This document shows, piece after piece, positions 17,002 through 30,000 of a stretch of DNA of 64,000 nt (the first letter of the stretch is position 1; every line of letters begins with the position of its first letter). Origin of the DNA: Streptomyces sp. McG3 (lineage in GTDB: Bacteria; Actinomycetota; Actinomycetes; Streptomycetales; Streptomycetaceae); assembly GCF_018619185.1 (NCBI RefSeq), contig NZ_JAAXYC010000002.1, forward strand, positions 32,562 through 96,561, read 5' to 3'. Below the pieces are notes generated by a model, which worked only from the letters and a program-made list of their open reading frames with translations, was not told where the DNA came from and did no database searches. The translations under genes and the position numbers were made by a program.

Positions 17002-18735
17002 CTACTGCCAGACCTTGATGTAGTCGACGCTCATCTTCTGCGGGAAGCGCGTGGTGGCGTCGGGCGGGCCGGGCCAGTCACCGCCGACCGCGTTGTTGAG
17101 GATGAGGAAGAAGTCGTGGTCGAACACCCAGGGTCCGCGGGTGCGCTCCAGCTCCTCCTTGTCGACCGTGTGCGTGACCTGGCCGTCGACCCGGAACGTC
17201 ATGCCCTTGCTGTCCCAGTCCACGGCGAAGGTGTGGAAGTCGTCGGCGAAGTCCGCTCCCCCGGGAAGTGAGTAGGGCGCTCCGTAACCGGCCGCACCGT
17301 GGTACGCGGGGGCGTGCAGCGTCGAGTACGTGGTGTTCGGCTCCTTGCCGACGTGCTCCATGATGTCGATCTCGCCCGTGTAGGGCCATGGGCGGCCCTT
17401 GTCGAAGTAGTCCGCGCCCAGCATCCAGAACGCGGGCCACAGACCCTGCGTACCGGAGACCTTGACGCGCGCCTCGACCCGGCCGTAGGTGAACTGGAAC
17501 GTGCCGTAGGTGTTGAGCCGCGCGGAGGTGTACTGGCACGTGGTGCTGCCGCTCAGCGGGTCGGGCGGGCAGGCGGAGCCGGGCGTCGGTTCGCGGCGGG
17601 CCTCCAGCACGAGGCTGCCGTTGCCGTCCTGGGCGGCGTTCTTGTTCTCGGTGTAGTACTCCAGCTCGTTGTTGGGGCCCGGGCCCGTCTCGGGGACCCA
17701 CTTCGCGGGGTCGGGCGTCGCGCCCGCGGGGCCGTTGAACTCGTCGCTGAAGACCAGTCGGTCGTACGTGGGGTCCGCGGGCAGCGGCGGTGCGGGGATC
17801 GGGGCTCCCCCGGTGCCCCAGACCTGGAACTCCCAGAGCGAGTAGCCGTATTCACCGCTGCGCTGGGTGGCGTTCAGGCGTACGTGCCGGCCGGTGCCGC
17901 TGACGTCGAGCGTCTCCTTGAAGCCCGCGCCCGACGTCGTCTCGTGGATCGTCGTCCAGTCGGTCCCGTTGTCGGAGACCTCGATCCGGTAGGCCCTGGC
18001 GTGGGCAGGGTCCCACTGGAGGACGACCCGGCTGATCTCGGCGCGGGCGCCGAGATCGACCGCGATCCACCCCGGGTCGGTCCAGCCGCCCTCGGGGCTG
18101 GTGGCCCAGCGGCTGGCGGGGTCGCGATCGAACGCCTTGTCCGGGGAGCACTCCCAGCAGGTGCCGTCGTGCTGGGAGGTCGAGGCGGAGCCGGTCCTGC
18201 CGTAGGAGAGCAGGACGTCGTCGCCGGGGGCGGTGCCGTCGGTGGTGGAGTAGACCTGGAACTCGTGGAGGGAGTAGCCCCAGGCGGTGGCGCGCTCGGT
18301 GCCGTGCATCCGGATGTAACGGCCGGTTCCGGAGACCGTCAGCGTCTCGACGCCGCCGGCCCCCGTCGTGGTGGAGTGGATCGAGGTCCACTCCCGGCCG
18401 TCGCCGGAGACCTCGATGCGATAGCCCTTGGCGTACGCGGCCTCCCAGTCGAGGACGACCCGCCCGATCGAGGTGCTCGCGCCCAGGTCGATGCGGAGCC
18501 ACTCGTCGTCGCCGAAGGCGCTGGACCAGCGGGTGGCGGTGTCGCCGTCCACGGCGGCTGCCGCACCGAAGGGGCCTTCGGTGCTGGAGGCGGTGGCCGG
18601 CTTTCCCTGGGAGACGAGAACGGCCGCGGCGGCGGCACGTTCCGGGGCCACGGCCACCGAGAGGGTGAACAGGAGGGCCACGACGGCCATGACCGCCAGG
18701 GCGCCGCGCGACCGTGGTGTTCCACGGGCTTCCAT
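17002..18735 (-). CDS. Secreted GH16 endo-beta-1,3-glucanase with two discoidin (F5/8C, CBM32-like) domains
   Basis: 577 residues. A signal peptide (ALAVMAVVALLFTLSVAVAPERAAAA) is followed by two F5/8 type C domains: one from VLVSQGKPATASS to FQVYSTT, the second from GRTGSAST to FQVWGTG. A short linker leads to a family 16 hydrolase. The catalytic motif reads GEIDIMEHVG (ExDxxE) and the substrate cleft contains WPAFWMLG. The enzyme would cleave beta-1,3-glucan (laminarin, fungal wall). The start at 18735 has AAGGAG about 6 bases upstream. A LacI-type half-conserved operator (18768-18783) lies in the leader and is shared in sequence with the divergent neighbour, suggesting joint control by glucan-derived sugars. 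Confidence 0.92.
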   Translation of the reverse strand: MEARGTPRSRGALAVMAVVALLFTLSVAVAPERAAAAAVLVSQGKPATASSTEGPFGAAAAVDGDTATRWSSAFGDDEWLRIDLGASTSIGRVVLDWEAAYAKGYRIEVSGDGREWTSIHSTTTGAGGVETLTVSGTGRYIRMHGTERATAWGYSLHEFQVYSTTDGTAPGDDVLLSYGRTGSASTSQHDGTCWECSPDKAFDRDPASRWATSPEGGWTDPGWIAVDLGARAEISRVVLQWDPAHARAYRIEVSDNGTDWTTIHETTSGAGFKETLDVSGTGRHVRLNATQRSGEYGYSLWEFQVWGTGGAPIPAPPLPADPTYDRLVFSDEFNGPAGATPDPAKWVPETGPGPNNELEYYTENKNAAQDGNGSLVLEARREPTPGSACPPDPLSGSTTCQYTSARLNTYGTFQFTYGRVEARVKVSGTQGLWPAFWMLGADYFDKGRPWPYTGEIDIMEHVGKEPNTTYSTLHAPAYHGAAGYGAPYSLPGGADFADDFHTFAVDWDSKGMTFRVDGQVTHTVDKEELERTRGPWVFDHDFFLILNNAVGGDWPGPPDATTRFPQKMSVDYIKVWQ

Positions 18736-18767
18736 GCGAACTCCTTGTGCTGTGAGGGGATGAGGCC

Positions 18768-18783
18768 GAGAGAGCGCTCCCCC
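18768..18783 (-). promoter_or_regulatory. LacI-type operator upstream of GH16
   Basis: GAGAGAGCGCTCCCCC, with the perfect core palindrome GAGCGCTC. Its left half is identical to the operator at 19003-19018. The core is also that of CebR-type boxes (TGGGAGCGCTCCCA). A minus-strand -35 TTGACG at 18821-18816 lies upstream, with a weak CAGTCT 17 bases on, so the operator covers the early transcript. Confidence 0.6.
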
Positions 18784-18964
18784 GCAGTGGGGAGACTGGC
18801 GGGCCCCCGTTGAACCGTCAAGCCTTACGGCGGAGTTGGTTTCGAGCGGCCGGTGGCGGACCTCCGATCCGCCACCCCGATGCCGACCAACTGGCTTTGT
18901 GCTTTCAGGAGATGAAACATCGGGCGGCCCGGCCACCCCACTACGGCCTTCCTGTGCACAACTC

Positions 18965-19018
18965 TTGACGTGACGGAAACGCGGGAGAATCATTCGGCTA
19001 CCGAGAGAGCGCTCTCTC
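18965..19018 (+). promoter_or_regulatory. Promoter and perfect LacI-type operator for the discoidin/beta-helix gene
   Basis: -35 TTGACG (18965-18970), 17-base spacer, -10-like AATCAT (18988-18993). The 16-bp perfect palindrome GAGAGAGCGCTCTCTC lies at 19003-19018, just at or after the expected transcription start. No LacI-family gene is nearby in the window, so the repressor must be encoded elsewhere. Confidence 0.7.
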
Positions 19019-19085
19019 CTCTTCGTGGGAGTGACGCCCGCACCTGTTGCCTCCCCACCCACCCGATCTTTCAGGAGATGCACAC

Positions 19086-21275
<2,190 letters not shown>

Positions 21276-21363
21276 CCCGGGCCTCTTCGGTCCGGACCCG
21301 GTGACCCGGGAGCGGGGGGACGGTCCGGTGTCCGGCGGCTCGGACCGGACCCCCGCGAACGGA

Positions 21364-21405
21364 GGGCGGCCTCCGGTGGACGCACCTGTCCACCGGAGGC
21401 CGCCC
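21364..21405 (+). terminator. Strong terminator hairpin
   Basis: A perfect 17-bp stem (21364-21380 with 21389-21405) and 8-base loop, about 90 bases after the beta-helix gene stop. Confidence 0.75.
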
Positions 21406-21472
21406 GTTCCGCGCGAGGAGGGTCATGCCGGGAGTCTCCGCGTCCGGCCGGCAGGAGGGGGAGTCAGTTTCC

Positions 21473-22992
<1,520 letters not shown>

Positions 22993-23057
22993 CTGACCGG
23001 TTCCGATCCGCAGGCCACCCGCGGGGACCCGCTGCCGATCACGGGTTAAAGTGCCCT

Positions 23058-23480
23058 ATGCCGACCCCGGAACCCGCCACCGTCGCCGCCGATCTGCGCG
23101 TCGCCATGGGCAAACTCGCGCGGCGCGTGAAGCAGGAGGACCGGATCCCGCACGGTCAGGTCGCCGTTCTGGGCGTCCTCGACCGGGACGGGGCCATGAC
23201 CACCAGCGACCTCGCGGCGGACCAGCGCGTGCGCCCCCAGTCGATGGCCCGCGCGGTCGGACTCCTCATGGACCAGGGCCTCGTCGTCCGCCGGGCGCAC
23301 CCGACGGACGGCCGCAAGTCCCTCGTCGACCTCTCCGACGTGGGGCGGGCGGCGCTGGAGGCGGAGCGCGACCGCCGTGCCGACTGGCTCGCCCGGGCCA
23401 TCGACCTCGAACTCGACGAGGACGAGCAGGAGACGCTCGCGCGTGGCGCCGCCCTGATGGAACGGCTCGCCGCGTACTAG
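23058..23480 (+). CDS. MarR-family transcriptional regulator
   Basis: 140 residues with a winged helix: recognition region MTTSDLAADQRVRPQSMARAVGLLMDQGLVVRR and the wing HPTDGRKSLVDLSDVGRAAL, both characteristic of MarR. The C-terminal dimerisation helix is LDEDEQETLARGAALMERLA. The ATG at 23058 begins the conserved protein; sequence upstream is the repeat array. Divergent from the enolase gene and separated only by the 13-bp tandem array, it is the obvious candidate to bind that array and control both genes. The ligand is unknown. Confidence 0.9.
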   Translation: MPTPEPATVAADLRVAMGKLARRVKQEDRIPHGQVAVLGVLDRDGAMTTSDLAADQRVRPQSMARAVGLLMDQGLVVRRAHPTDGRKSLVDLSDVGRAALEAERDRRADWLARAIDLELDEDEQETLARGAALMERLAAY

Positions 23481-23488
23481 GAGCAGGG

Positions 23489-23516
23489 CCCGCCGCCCGC
23501 CCGGCCGGGCGGCGGG
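23489..23516 (+). terminator. Terminator after marR
   Basis: CCCGCCGCCCG (23489-23499) pairs with CGGGCGGCGGG (23506-23516), 6-base loop, followed by GAAAA. Confidence 0.7.
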
Positions 23517-23561
23517 GAAAAGCGCGTTGTCGGGGGCGTACGGGTGTGTCAGGGTCGCCCG

Positions 23562-24143
23562 GTGAACGCTTCGCGATGTGACCTTCTGCGCCGCCAGTTC
23601 GATCTGACCTGGTCCCTGTTCGAGTACCACCTGGAGCGGCTCGACACCGAGGACTTCCTCTGGCAGCCGACGCCGTTGTGCTGGACGGTGCACCTGCGCG
23701 CCGACGGCCGGTGGATGCCGGACTGGGCCGAGACGGAGCCCGACCCCGTTCCGGTGCCGACGATCGGCTGGCTCAGCTGGCACATCGGCTGGTGGTGGAG
23801 CACGACGATCGAGCACTCCCTGGGCCGCGAGCCCCGGAACCGCGAGGACGTCGCGTGGCCGGGCGACGCCGAGGGGGCGATCGGCTGGCTGCGTGAGCTC
23901 CGGGAGGCCTGGCTGGGGGTGCTGGACGGCCTTGACGACGCGGCTCTCGACGCCGCCGCCCCGTCTCCCTGGGGGCAGGGGCCGGACCACACCATGGCGC
24001 ACATGGCCGCGTGGGTGAACGCCGAGCTGATGAAGAACGTGGCGGAGATCGGGCAGCTCCGGATGGTGCGCGCGGCCTCCTCCGGCCGGTCGACGGCCTT
24101 CGGGGACCGGATCGCCAACGCCCCCTCGGAGACGCCGGGTTAG
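23562..24143 (+). CDS. DinB-superfamily protein
   Basis: 193 residues from the GTG at 23562; GTG at 23544 in the same frame is an alternative. The four-helix DinB/YfiT pattern is seen: an N-terminal helix (LLRRQFDLTWSLFEYHLERL), LGWLSWHIGWWWST-like text with a histidine (TIGWLSWHIGWWW), and a second histidine in HMAAWVNAELMKNVAEIG. In this superfamily three histidines usually bind a metal and the proteins act as thiol-dependent transferases or have unknown roles. It lies just before cchJ, and the cchJ iron box overlaps its stop codon, but nothing links it to siderophore biology. Confidence 0.85.
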   Translation: MNASRCDLLRRQFDLTWSLFEYHLERLDTEDFLWQPTPLCWTVHLRADGRWMPDWAETEPDPVPVPTIGWLSWHIGWWWSTTIEHSLGREPRNREDVAWPGDAEGAIGWLRELREAWLGVLDGLDDAALDAAAPSPWGQGPDHTMAHMAAWVNAELMKNVAEIGQLRMVRAASSGRSTAFGDRIANAPSETPG

Positions 24144-24153
24144 GCTCACCTCA
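24135..24153 (+). promoter_or_regulatory. Iron box (DmdR/IdeR site) upstream of cchJ
   Basis: The 19-mer contains TTAGGCTCACCT at 24140-24151, an exact match to the centre and right of the consensus TTAGGTTAGGCTCACCTAA; 15 of 19 bases agree overall. It overlaps the previous gene's stop codon and lies about 50 bases before cchJ. Confidence 0.75.
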
Positions 24154-24202
24154 TCCAGGGGGAGCCCAGCCTCGCCTCTTCCTCTCTCGCAAGGAGACGC
24201 TC

Positions 24203-25312
24203 ATGCGTCCGGTGATCGACGAGAATCCGTTCGCCGTCTTCGGCCTCCCGGGCCGCCCGGGCAGCGACGCGTTCTGGGCGGCGGCCCGTACGCCCACGTC
24301 GGTCCCCGCCGACGGCGGGTGGCGGACCCTCTTCCTGTGGCGTGGTTCCGGGGAGGTCCGGGGCAACGGGCCCGTGCTCGACTTCGAGAGCTGGTCGCCA
24401 CCCGTCCCGTTGCGCCGCTGGGGCGGTACGGATTGCTGGTACGCCGAGGTGCGGATGCCCGCGCGGCTACGGGTGACCTACCGCGTCATCGCCGGGGACG
24501 CGGCCCACGCCGACCCGTTCAACCCGGTCGGCGCCGGGGCGGACCGGTCCGTCGCCGCGACTCCGGACGCCCCTGCCCAGCCCCACTGGCCCGCACTCGG
24601 CGCGGACGACGTGCTCCCCCTCCCCCGCACCCGGATCCGCTGGAGCAGCGACCGGCTCGGCGGACGGCGGACCGTGCGCGTCCACCCGGCGGGCGGGGGC
24701 GGTCCGGTGGTGCTGCTGCTCGACGGGGACGACTGGCTGTATCTGCACCCGGCCGTGACCGCCTTCGACGCGGCCGTCGCCTCGGGTGACATGCCCCCGG
24801 TGACCCTCGTGTTCCTGCCGGCCAAGGACCGCGAGGCCGAGTTCGCCTGTCGCCCCGAGCTGTGGGAGGCGGTCCGGGACGAACTGCTGCCGCTGGTCGC
24901 CGACTCCGACGTGCCGGCCCGCCTGGACCAACTGGTGGTCGCCGGGCAGAGCCTGGGCGGTCTGAGCGCCCTGTACGCGGCGCTGGAGTTCCCGGAGCTG
25001 GTCTCGCGGGTCGCCTGCCAGTCGGGTTCCTTCTGGTGGGCCCCCGGTACGGAGGCGTTGCCGGATCCGCTGGGCGGGGCCCTCGGCGGAGCGGTCGCCG
25101 AGCGACTGCGCCGGGGTGCCGACCTGTCGGGGCTGCGGTGCGCGTTCGACGTGGGCGAGCACGAGCACCCGATGCTGCCGCACTGCGAGCTGACCGAGAA
25201 GCTGACCGAGCGGGCCGGCGCCATGGTCCGGGTGTCGCGTTCGGCGTCCGGGCACGACCGGGCGGGCTGGCGGCACGCCCTGCTCAGGGACGTCGCCTGG
25301 GCTCTCGGCTGA
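24203..25312 (+). CDS. cchJ: Enterochelin-esterase-like hydrolase of the coelichelin cluster
   Basis: 369 residues. An N-terminal beta-sandwich of Fes type (TLFLWRGSG, ADPFNPV) precedes an alpha/beta hydrolase domain. The nucleophile elbow is GQSLGG, the oxyanion region follows DGDDWLYLHP, and the catalytic histidine is in GHDRAGWRHAL. Fes/IroD-type enzymes cleave siderophores to release iron. In coelichelin clusters CchJ has also been suggested to help release the peptide, because CchH has no thioesterase. AAGGAGA at 24191-24197 supports the start. The gene is convergent to cchI and has its own iron box, so it is iron-repressed separately from the cchF-I operon. Confidence 0.9.
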   Translation: MRPVIDENPFAVFGLPGRPGSDAFWAAARTPTSVPADGGWRTLFLWRGSGEVRGNGPVLDFESWSPPVPLRRWGGTDCWYAEVRMPARLRVTYRVIAGDAAHADPFNPVGAGADRSVAATPDAPAQPHWPALGADDVLPLPRTRIRWSSDRLGGRRTVRVHPAGGGGPVVLLLDGDDWLYLHPAVTAFDAAVASGDMPPVTLVFLPAKDREAEFACRPELWEAVRDELLPLVADSDVPARLDQLVVAGQSLGGLSALYAALEFPELVSRVACQSGSFWWAPGTEALPDPLGGALGGAVAERLRRGADLSGLRCAFDVGEHEHPMLPHCELTEKLTERAGAMVRVSRSASGHDRAGWRHALLRDVAWALG

Positions 25313-25315
25313 GAG

Positions 25316-25376
25316 GTTCCCGGAGCGTGCGCGGGCACCCCCGTTCCCGGAGCGTGCGCGGGCGCACTCCGGGAAC
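25316..25376. terminator. Direct repeat and bidirectional hairpin between cchJ and cchI
   Basis: GTTCCCGGAGCGTGCGCGGG occurs twice, at about 25316 and 25343 (27-base period). The second copy pairs with CTCCGGGAAC (25367-25376) to form a 10-bp stem with an inner TGCG/CGCA stem. It lies between convergent stops and probably terminates both. Confidence 0.65.
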
Positions 25377-25387
25377 CGTCCTGGGGT

Positions 25388-27088
25388 TCACCTGGCCACG
25401 GCCCGGCAGTAGGCCTCGTCGCCGGCGAGGAGGTTGCGGTGGGTGTCCTCGGCGGTGATGACGCCCTCGTCGAGGACGAGCACCCGGTCCGCGGCGTCCA
25501 GGAGCGCCGGACTGCTGGTGAGCACGAGCGTGGTCCGGCCCTTGCGCAGCTTCGCGACGTTGCGCGCGATGAGCTGTTCCGTCACCGCGTCGACGGCCGT
25601 CGTCGGATCGTGCAGGACCAGCACATCGGTGTCGGCTGCCAACGCGCGGGCCAGGGCGAGTCGTTGCCGCTGGCCTCCGGAGAGGTTCGCGCCCCGGTCG
25701 CGGATAGCGTAGTCGAGCCCCTCGCGGTGGAGGGCGACGACATCGGTGAGCTGGGAGGCCTCGACGGCCGCCTCGATCGTCCGGCCGGTGCCCGACGGGT
25801 CGATGTTCGTCCGGAGCGTGCCGGCGAAGATCTCTCCGTCGTAGGGATTGACCAGCAGGTGCTCGCGGACCGCCTCGACCGACAGGTCCGCGATCTCCCG
25901 GCCGCCGAGCCGCACCACTCCCCCGTACGCGTGGGGGGCGACGTTCACCGCGAGGACGGCGGCCAGGTCGGCCGCCGCGCGCGGCTGGTAGGCCGCGATC
26001 GCCACGAACTCTCCTGCCGCGAGGGTGAACCGGACCCCCTGGAGGGTTCCGTGGTGCAGGCCGTCGACCTCCAGGTCTCCGCCGGGCTCCGGGCGCTCGG
26101 GACCCGGTGTCGTCACGGGGGGCGCGGTCAGCACCAGAGCCATGCGCTCGGCCGAAGCGCGGGCGATCATCACGTACTTGGGCATCTCGGAGAACATCTT
26201 CAGCGGTTCCATGATGAACTGCGCGAGGCCCACGGCCATGACGAGTTCCCCGATGGTGATCCGGCCCTCGAAGGCCAGCCAGCCCGCCGTCAGCGAGACG
26301 GCCGCGGCGAGGACCGCGTTGAGGGCGAGCGCGGTGCCGGCGTAGACGCCGTTCACCCGGGCGACGGTGATCGCCTGGCGCTTCGCGTCGGTGCTGACCC
26401 TGCGGTAGGAGCCGAAGGCGGCGTGGTTGCCGCCGAAGCCGTGGAGCGGGCGCAGGCCGATGATGAGGTCGGCGACCTTGGCGCCCGCCCGGGCCACCCG
26501 GGCCTGCTGTTCCTGCGTACTGGCTCCGATCCGCCTGGACATCACGGCGAGGACCGACAGGATCGCGACGGTCCCCACGATCACCAGCAACCCCAGACGG
26601 AGGTCCGCCAGGCTGAGGGCGACCGCCGCGACCGCGACGGCGACGAGGGAGCTGATCAGCAGGGGCACCACCTCGATGATGTCTGCGGTCTGGTCGGCGT
26701 CCTCGGTGGCGATGGTCAGGATCTCGCCGGATTTGAGGTCCACGTCCCTGGCCACCGGCTGGAGTCCGCAGGCCGCCACGCGCACCCGCCAGCGGTGCGC
26801 CTCGGTGGTGTTGGCCTTCTGCAGCACGCGCATGCCGAACCGCCACGACAGGGACACCGTCGTGATGATCACGGCCAGCGAGCCGATCGAGACGCCGAGC
26901 GAGCCGAGGCTGCGGTCCTGCATCGTGTGCTCGACGATCAGTCCGAGAGCGATGGGGAACGCGGTCTCGGCCGCCTGGTAGAGGCCCATGAGGACGGTGC
27001 CCGCGATCATGGCGCCGATGTTGCGGCGCAGCGCCGTCCGCAGGATGGCGGCCCCCGGGCGGGGGCGCTCGGTGTCAGGAGTCTTCAT
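25388..27088 (-). CDS. cchI: ABC exporter half-transporter with degenerate nucleotide site (coelichelin export)
   Basis: 566 residues: six membrane helices (about 20-305) fused to an ABC ATPase domain. The signature LSGGQ (469-473) is intact. Walker A is lost: where GxxGxGKS/T should be (about 365-373) the sequence is AAYQPRAAA. Walker B reads VLVLHDP (Asp to His, catalytic Glu to Asp) and the H-loop histidine is Ser (TSSPALL). This half cannot bind and hydrolyse ATP normally, but can offer its signature to a partner. CchG has the complementary pattern, so a heterodimer is predicted. The gene starts 5 bases after cchH ends and is the last gene of the cchF-G-H-I transcript. The role in coelichelin export follows from position. 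Confidence 0.9.
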   Translation of the reverse strand: MKTPDTERPRPGAAILRTALRRNIGAMIAGTVLMGLYQAAETAFPIALGLIVEHTMQDRSLGSLGVSIGSLAVIITTVSLSWRFGMRVLQKANTTEAHRWRVRVAACGLQPVARDVDLKSGEILTIATEDADQTADIIEVVPLLISSLVAVAVAAVALSLADLRLGLLVIVGTVAILSVLAVMSRRIGASTQEQQARVARAGAKVADLIIGLRPLHGFGGNHAAFGSYRRVSTDAKRQAITVARVNGVYAGTALALNAVLAAAVSLTAGWLAFEGRITIGELVMAVGLAQFIMEPLKMFSEMPKYVMIARASAERMALVLTAPPVTTPGPERPEPGGDLEVDGLHHGTLQGVRFTLAAGEFVAIAAYQPRAAADLAAVLAVNVAPHAYGGVVRLGGREIADLSVEAVREHLLVNPYDGEIFAGTLRTNIDPSGTGRTIEAAVEASQLTDVVALHREGLDYAIRDRGANLSGGQRQRLALARALAADTDVLVLHDPTTAVDAVTEQLIARNVAKLRKGRTTLVLTSSPALLDAADRVLVLDEGVITAEDTHRNLLAGDEAYCRAVAR

Positions 27089-27093
27089 CAGGT

Positions 27094-30000
27094 TCAGGAG
27101 TTCTCATCGAGGTGGCGGGCGATCGCTTCCGGCGTTCGCAGGGTGAACAGGTCACGGATGGTGATGACAGGACCGTACTCGCGGCGGAGGAGCCCGATCA
27201 GCCGCACCGCGAGCATGGAGTGCCCGCCGAGGGAGACGAAGTCGCCGACCGCGCTGACCTCGTCGTCGTCGAGGTCGAGCGCCTCGGCGAAGAACTCGCA
27301 GACGGTGCTCTCCGTCCCGGTCTCCGGGCCGCGCTCCCCCGCCGTGGTCAGCGCGCCCAGCGGCCTGGCCTCCGGCAGCGCCTTGGTGTCGGCCTTCCCG
27401 TTCACGGTCAGCGGGATGCTGTCCACCTGGGCGAAGTGCGTGGGGCGCAGGAAGTCCGGCAGTCCGGCACCCACCTCGTGTGCGACCCGCACCAGGTCCG
27501 CGGAGTCGGCGAGGACCAGATAGGCGGCCAGTCGGTGGCCGCCGTCCACCCCCGGGTCGGGCTGGGCGACCGCGGCGACGAAGCGGACCGCCGGGTGGGC
27601 CGCGAACACGGCCTCGACCTCGCCGGGTTCGACCCGGTGGCCGCGGATCTTGACCTGCTGGTCGGTGCGGCCCAGGTAGGCGATGTTTCCGTCGGGCCGG
27701 CGGATCACCAGGTCCCCGGTGCGGTACATGCGCTCCCCGGGGCGGCCGAAGGGGCAGGCGACGAAGCGGTGTGCGGTCTGGGCGCTCCGGCCCAGGTAGC
27801 CGCGGGCGATGCCGATGCCCGCCACGTACAGCTCGCCGGGCACTCCGGCGGGCAGCGGACGCAGCCATGGGTCCAGGACGTACACGTCGGTGTTGTCGAT
27901 GGCCACGCCGACCACCGGGTCCTGGCATTCGAAGGTGCCGACGCCGAGGGTGTTGATGGTGTATTCGGTGGGCCCGTACAGGTTGTAGCCGACCGTGCCC
28001 CCGGTCTCCGCGAGCCGTTGCCACAGCGTCGGGGTGACGGCCTCGCCGCCCAGCAGCACCAGCGCGGGCCGCCTCTCCGGATCCTCCAGCAGCCCCTCGG
28101 CGACCAGTTGCTGGGCGTAGGTGGGCGTCACGTTGACGACGTCGATGCCGTGCTCGACGCAGTACGCGACCAGCCTGGGGGCGTCCCGACGCAACTCCTC
28201 GTCACAGATGTGGACTTCATGGCCGTCGGCGAGCCACAGCAGCTCCTCCCACGACATGTCGAACGCGAAGGACACGGTGTGTGCGATCCGGAAGATCCGG
28301 TGATCGTGTTCGGCGAGGACGGGCTCGAAGATCCGGCGCTGATGGTTGATCAGCATATTGGTGAGACCCGCGTATTCGGTCACGACGCCCTTGGGCTTCC
28401 CGGTCGAGCCGGAGGTGTAGATCGTGTACGCGGGGTGGCGCAGGCGGTCCGGGTCCTCCGGCGCGAACGTCGTGTACGGCTCGGCCTCCGGCAACGGGCG
28501 GTCCAGTTCGATCAGTTCGCCGTTCAGCCGGGGCGACACCGCGCTCACGGTGAGGATCACCTCGGGGCGGGCGTCGTCGACGATGGCCGCGATCCGCTCG
28601 TCCGGGTGGTCGAGCTCCAGCGGTACGTACGCGGCCCCGACGCGCAGCACCGCGAAAAGTGCCGCGATCCAGTCGAGGGAGCGCGGGATCGCCAGGCCCA
28701 CGGTCGTCTCGGGTCCGATGCCGCGCCGGGCGAGGACACCCGCCACGGCCCGGCTGCGCTCCCGGAGTTCGGCGAAGGTCATGGTGGCGCCGTCGGCGAC
28801 GAGCGCGATGCGCCCCGGATCGCGCTCGGCCGCCAGGTCGAAGCGGTCGACGACGGTGTCCGTGCCGACCTCGGTACGCCCGGCCGGTTCGGGGTCCGGG
28901 CCCAGGCCGCGCAGCGCGCCCACCGGTCCGGTGGCCCGCGCGACGTCCTCCAGGACGCGCAGGTAGTCCTCCAGGAGACGGCGGGCGCTGTCGGGATCTC
29001 CCTGGCGGTGCTCCAGCTTGACCGTGAGCCGGTCGCCGGGAGTGACGACCCAGGTGTACGGGTAGTGCGTGGAGTCGTCCGCCCGGACGGAGGTGATGCC
29101 GTGGCGGGCGTTCATCTCCGCGAAGGCGTCCGGGTCCAGGAAGTTCTGGAGCACGAACAGGTTGTCGAACAGGGTGTCGTGCCCGCCGGCCCGCTGGATC
29201 TCGCCGAGCCCCAGGTGCTCGTGGTCCATCGCCGCCACGCGCGCCGCCTGCACGGACGAGAGGTAGGCGTCGACCGTCTCGTCGGGCCGGGCCCGGGTCC
29301 ACAGGGGGACGGTGTTGAGCAGGACGCCGACGATGTCGCCGTGTCCCTCGCCCTCGCGGCCCGAGACCGTTACGCCGAAGACCGCGTCGGCGCGGCCGGT
29401 GCGGGCTCCGAGGAGGAGACCGAAGGCGCCGGTGAGTACGGAGTTCAGCGTGACGCCCCGGGTCCGCGCCGCTTCGCGCAGCAGCTCCGACAGTTCGGCG
29501 GACAGGGTGTGCACGAGCGGTCGCGGCAGCTCCTCCATGAGGTCAGGGGACGGCCCGGCGAGCAGCGTCGGTCCCGGCAGGCCGGCCAGGTACTCGGCCC
29601 AGAAGCGCTCGGAGACGGCCGGGTCCTTCGCGGCGAGCGTCCGGGCGTACTCCTCGAAGCCCGGCGCGGCCGGCGTCGCGTCCCACGGCCGGCCCGCCAC
29701 CACGGCCTCGTACGCGTCGAACAGGTCGCGCAGCAGGATCTCGCGGGACCAGCCGTCCCAGAGCAGCAGGTGGTAGCTGAGCAGCAGGCCGTCGCGGCCG
29801 TCGGGCAGTCGCACGACGGTCATCCGGACGAGCGGCGGCTCGCCCGGGTCGAAGCCCTGCTCGCGGTCCCGGGTGCGCAGGGCCTCGACCTCGGCCTCCG
29901 TCGTCAGGGCGACGGTGCGGACGGCGACCCGTCGGCCGGCCTTGAGGACCTGGACCGGGCTTCCGTCGTCGTCCGTGGTGAAGCCCGCGCCGACGACGGG

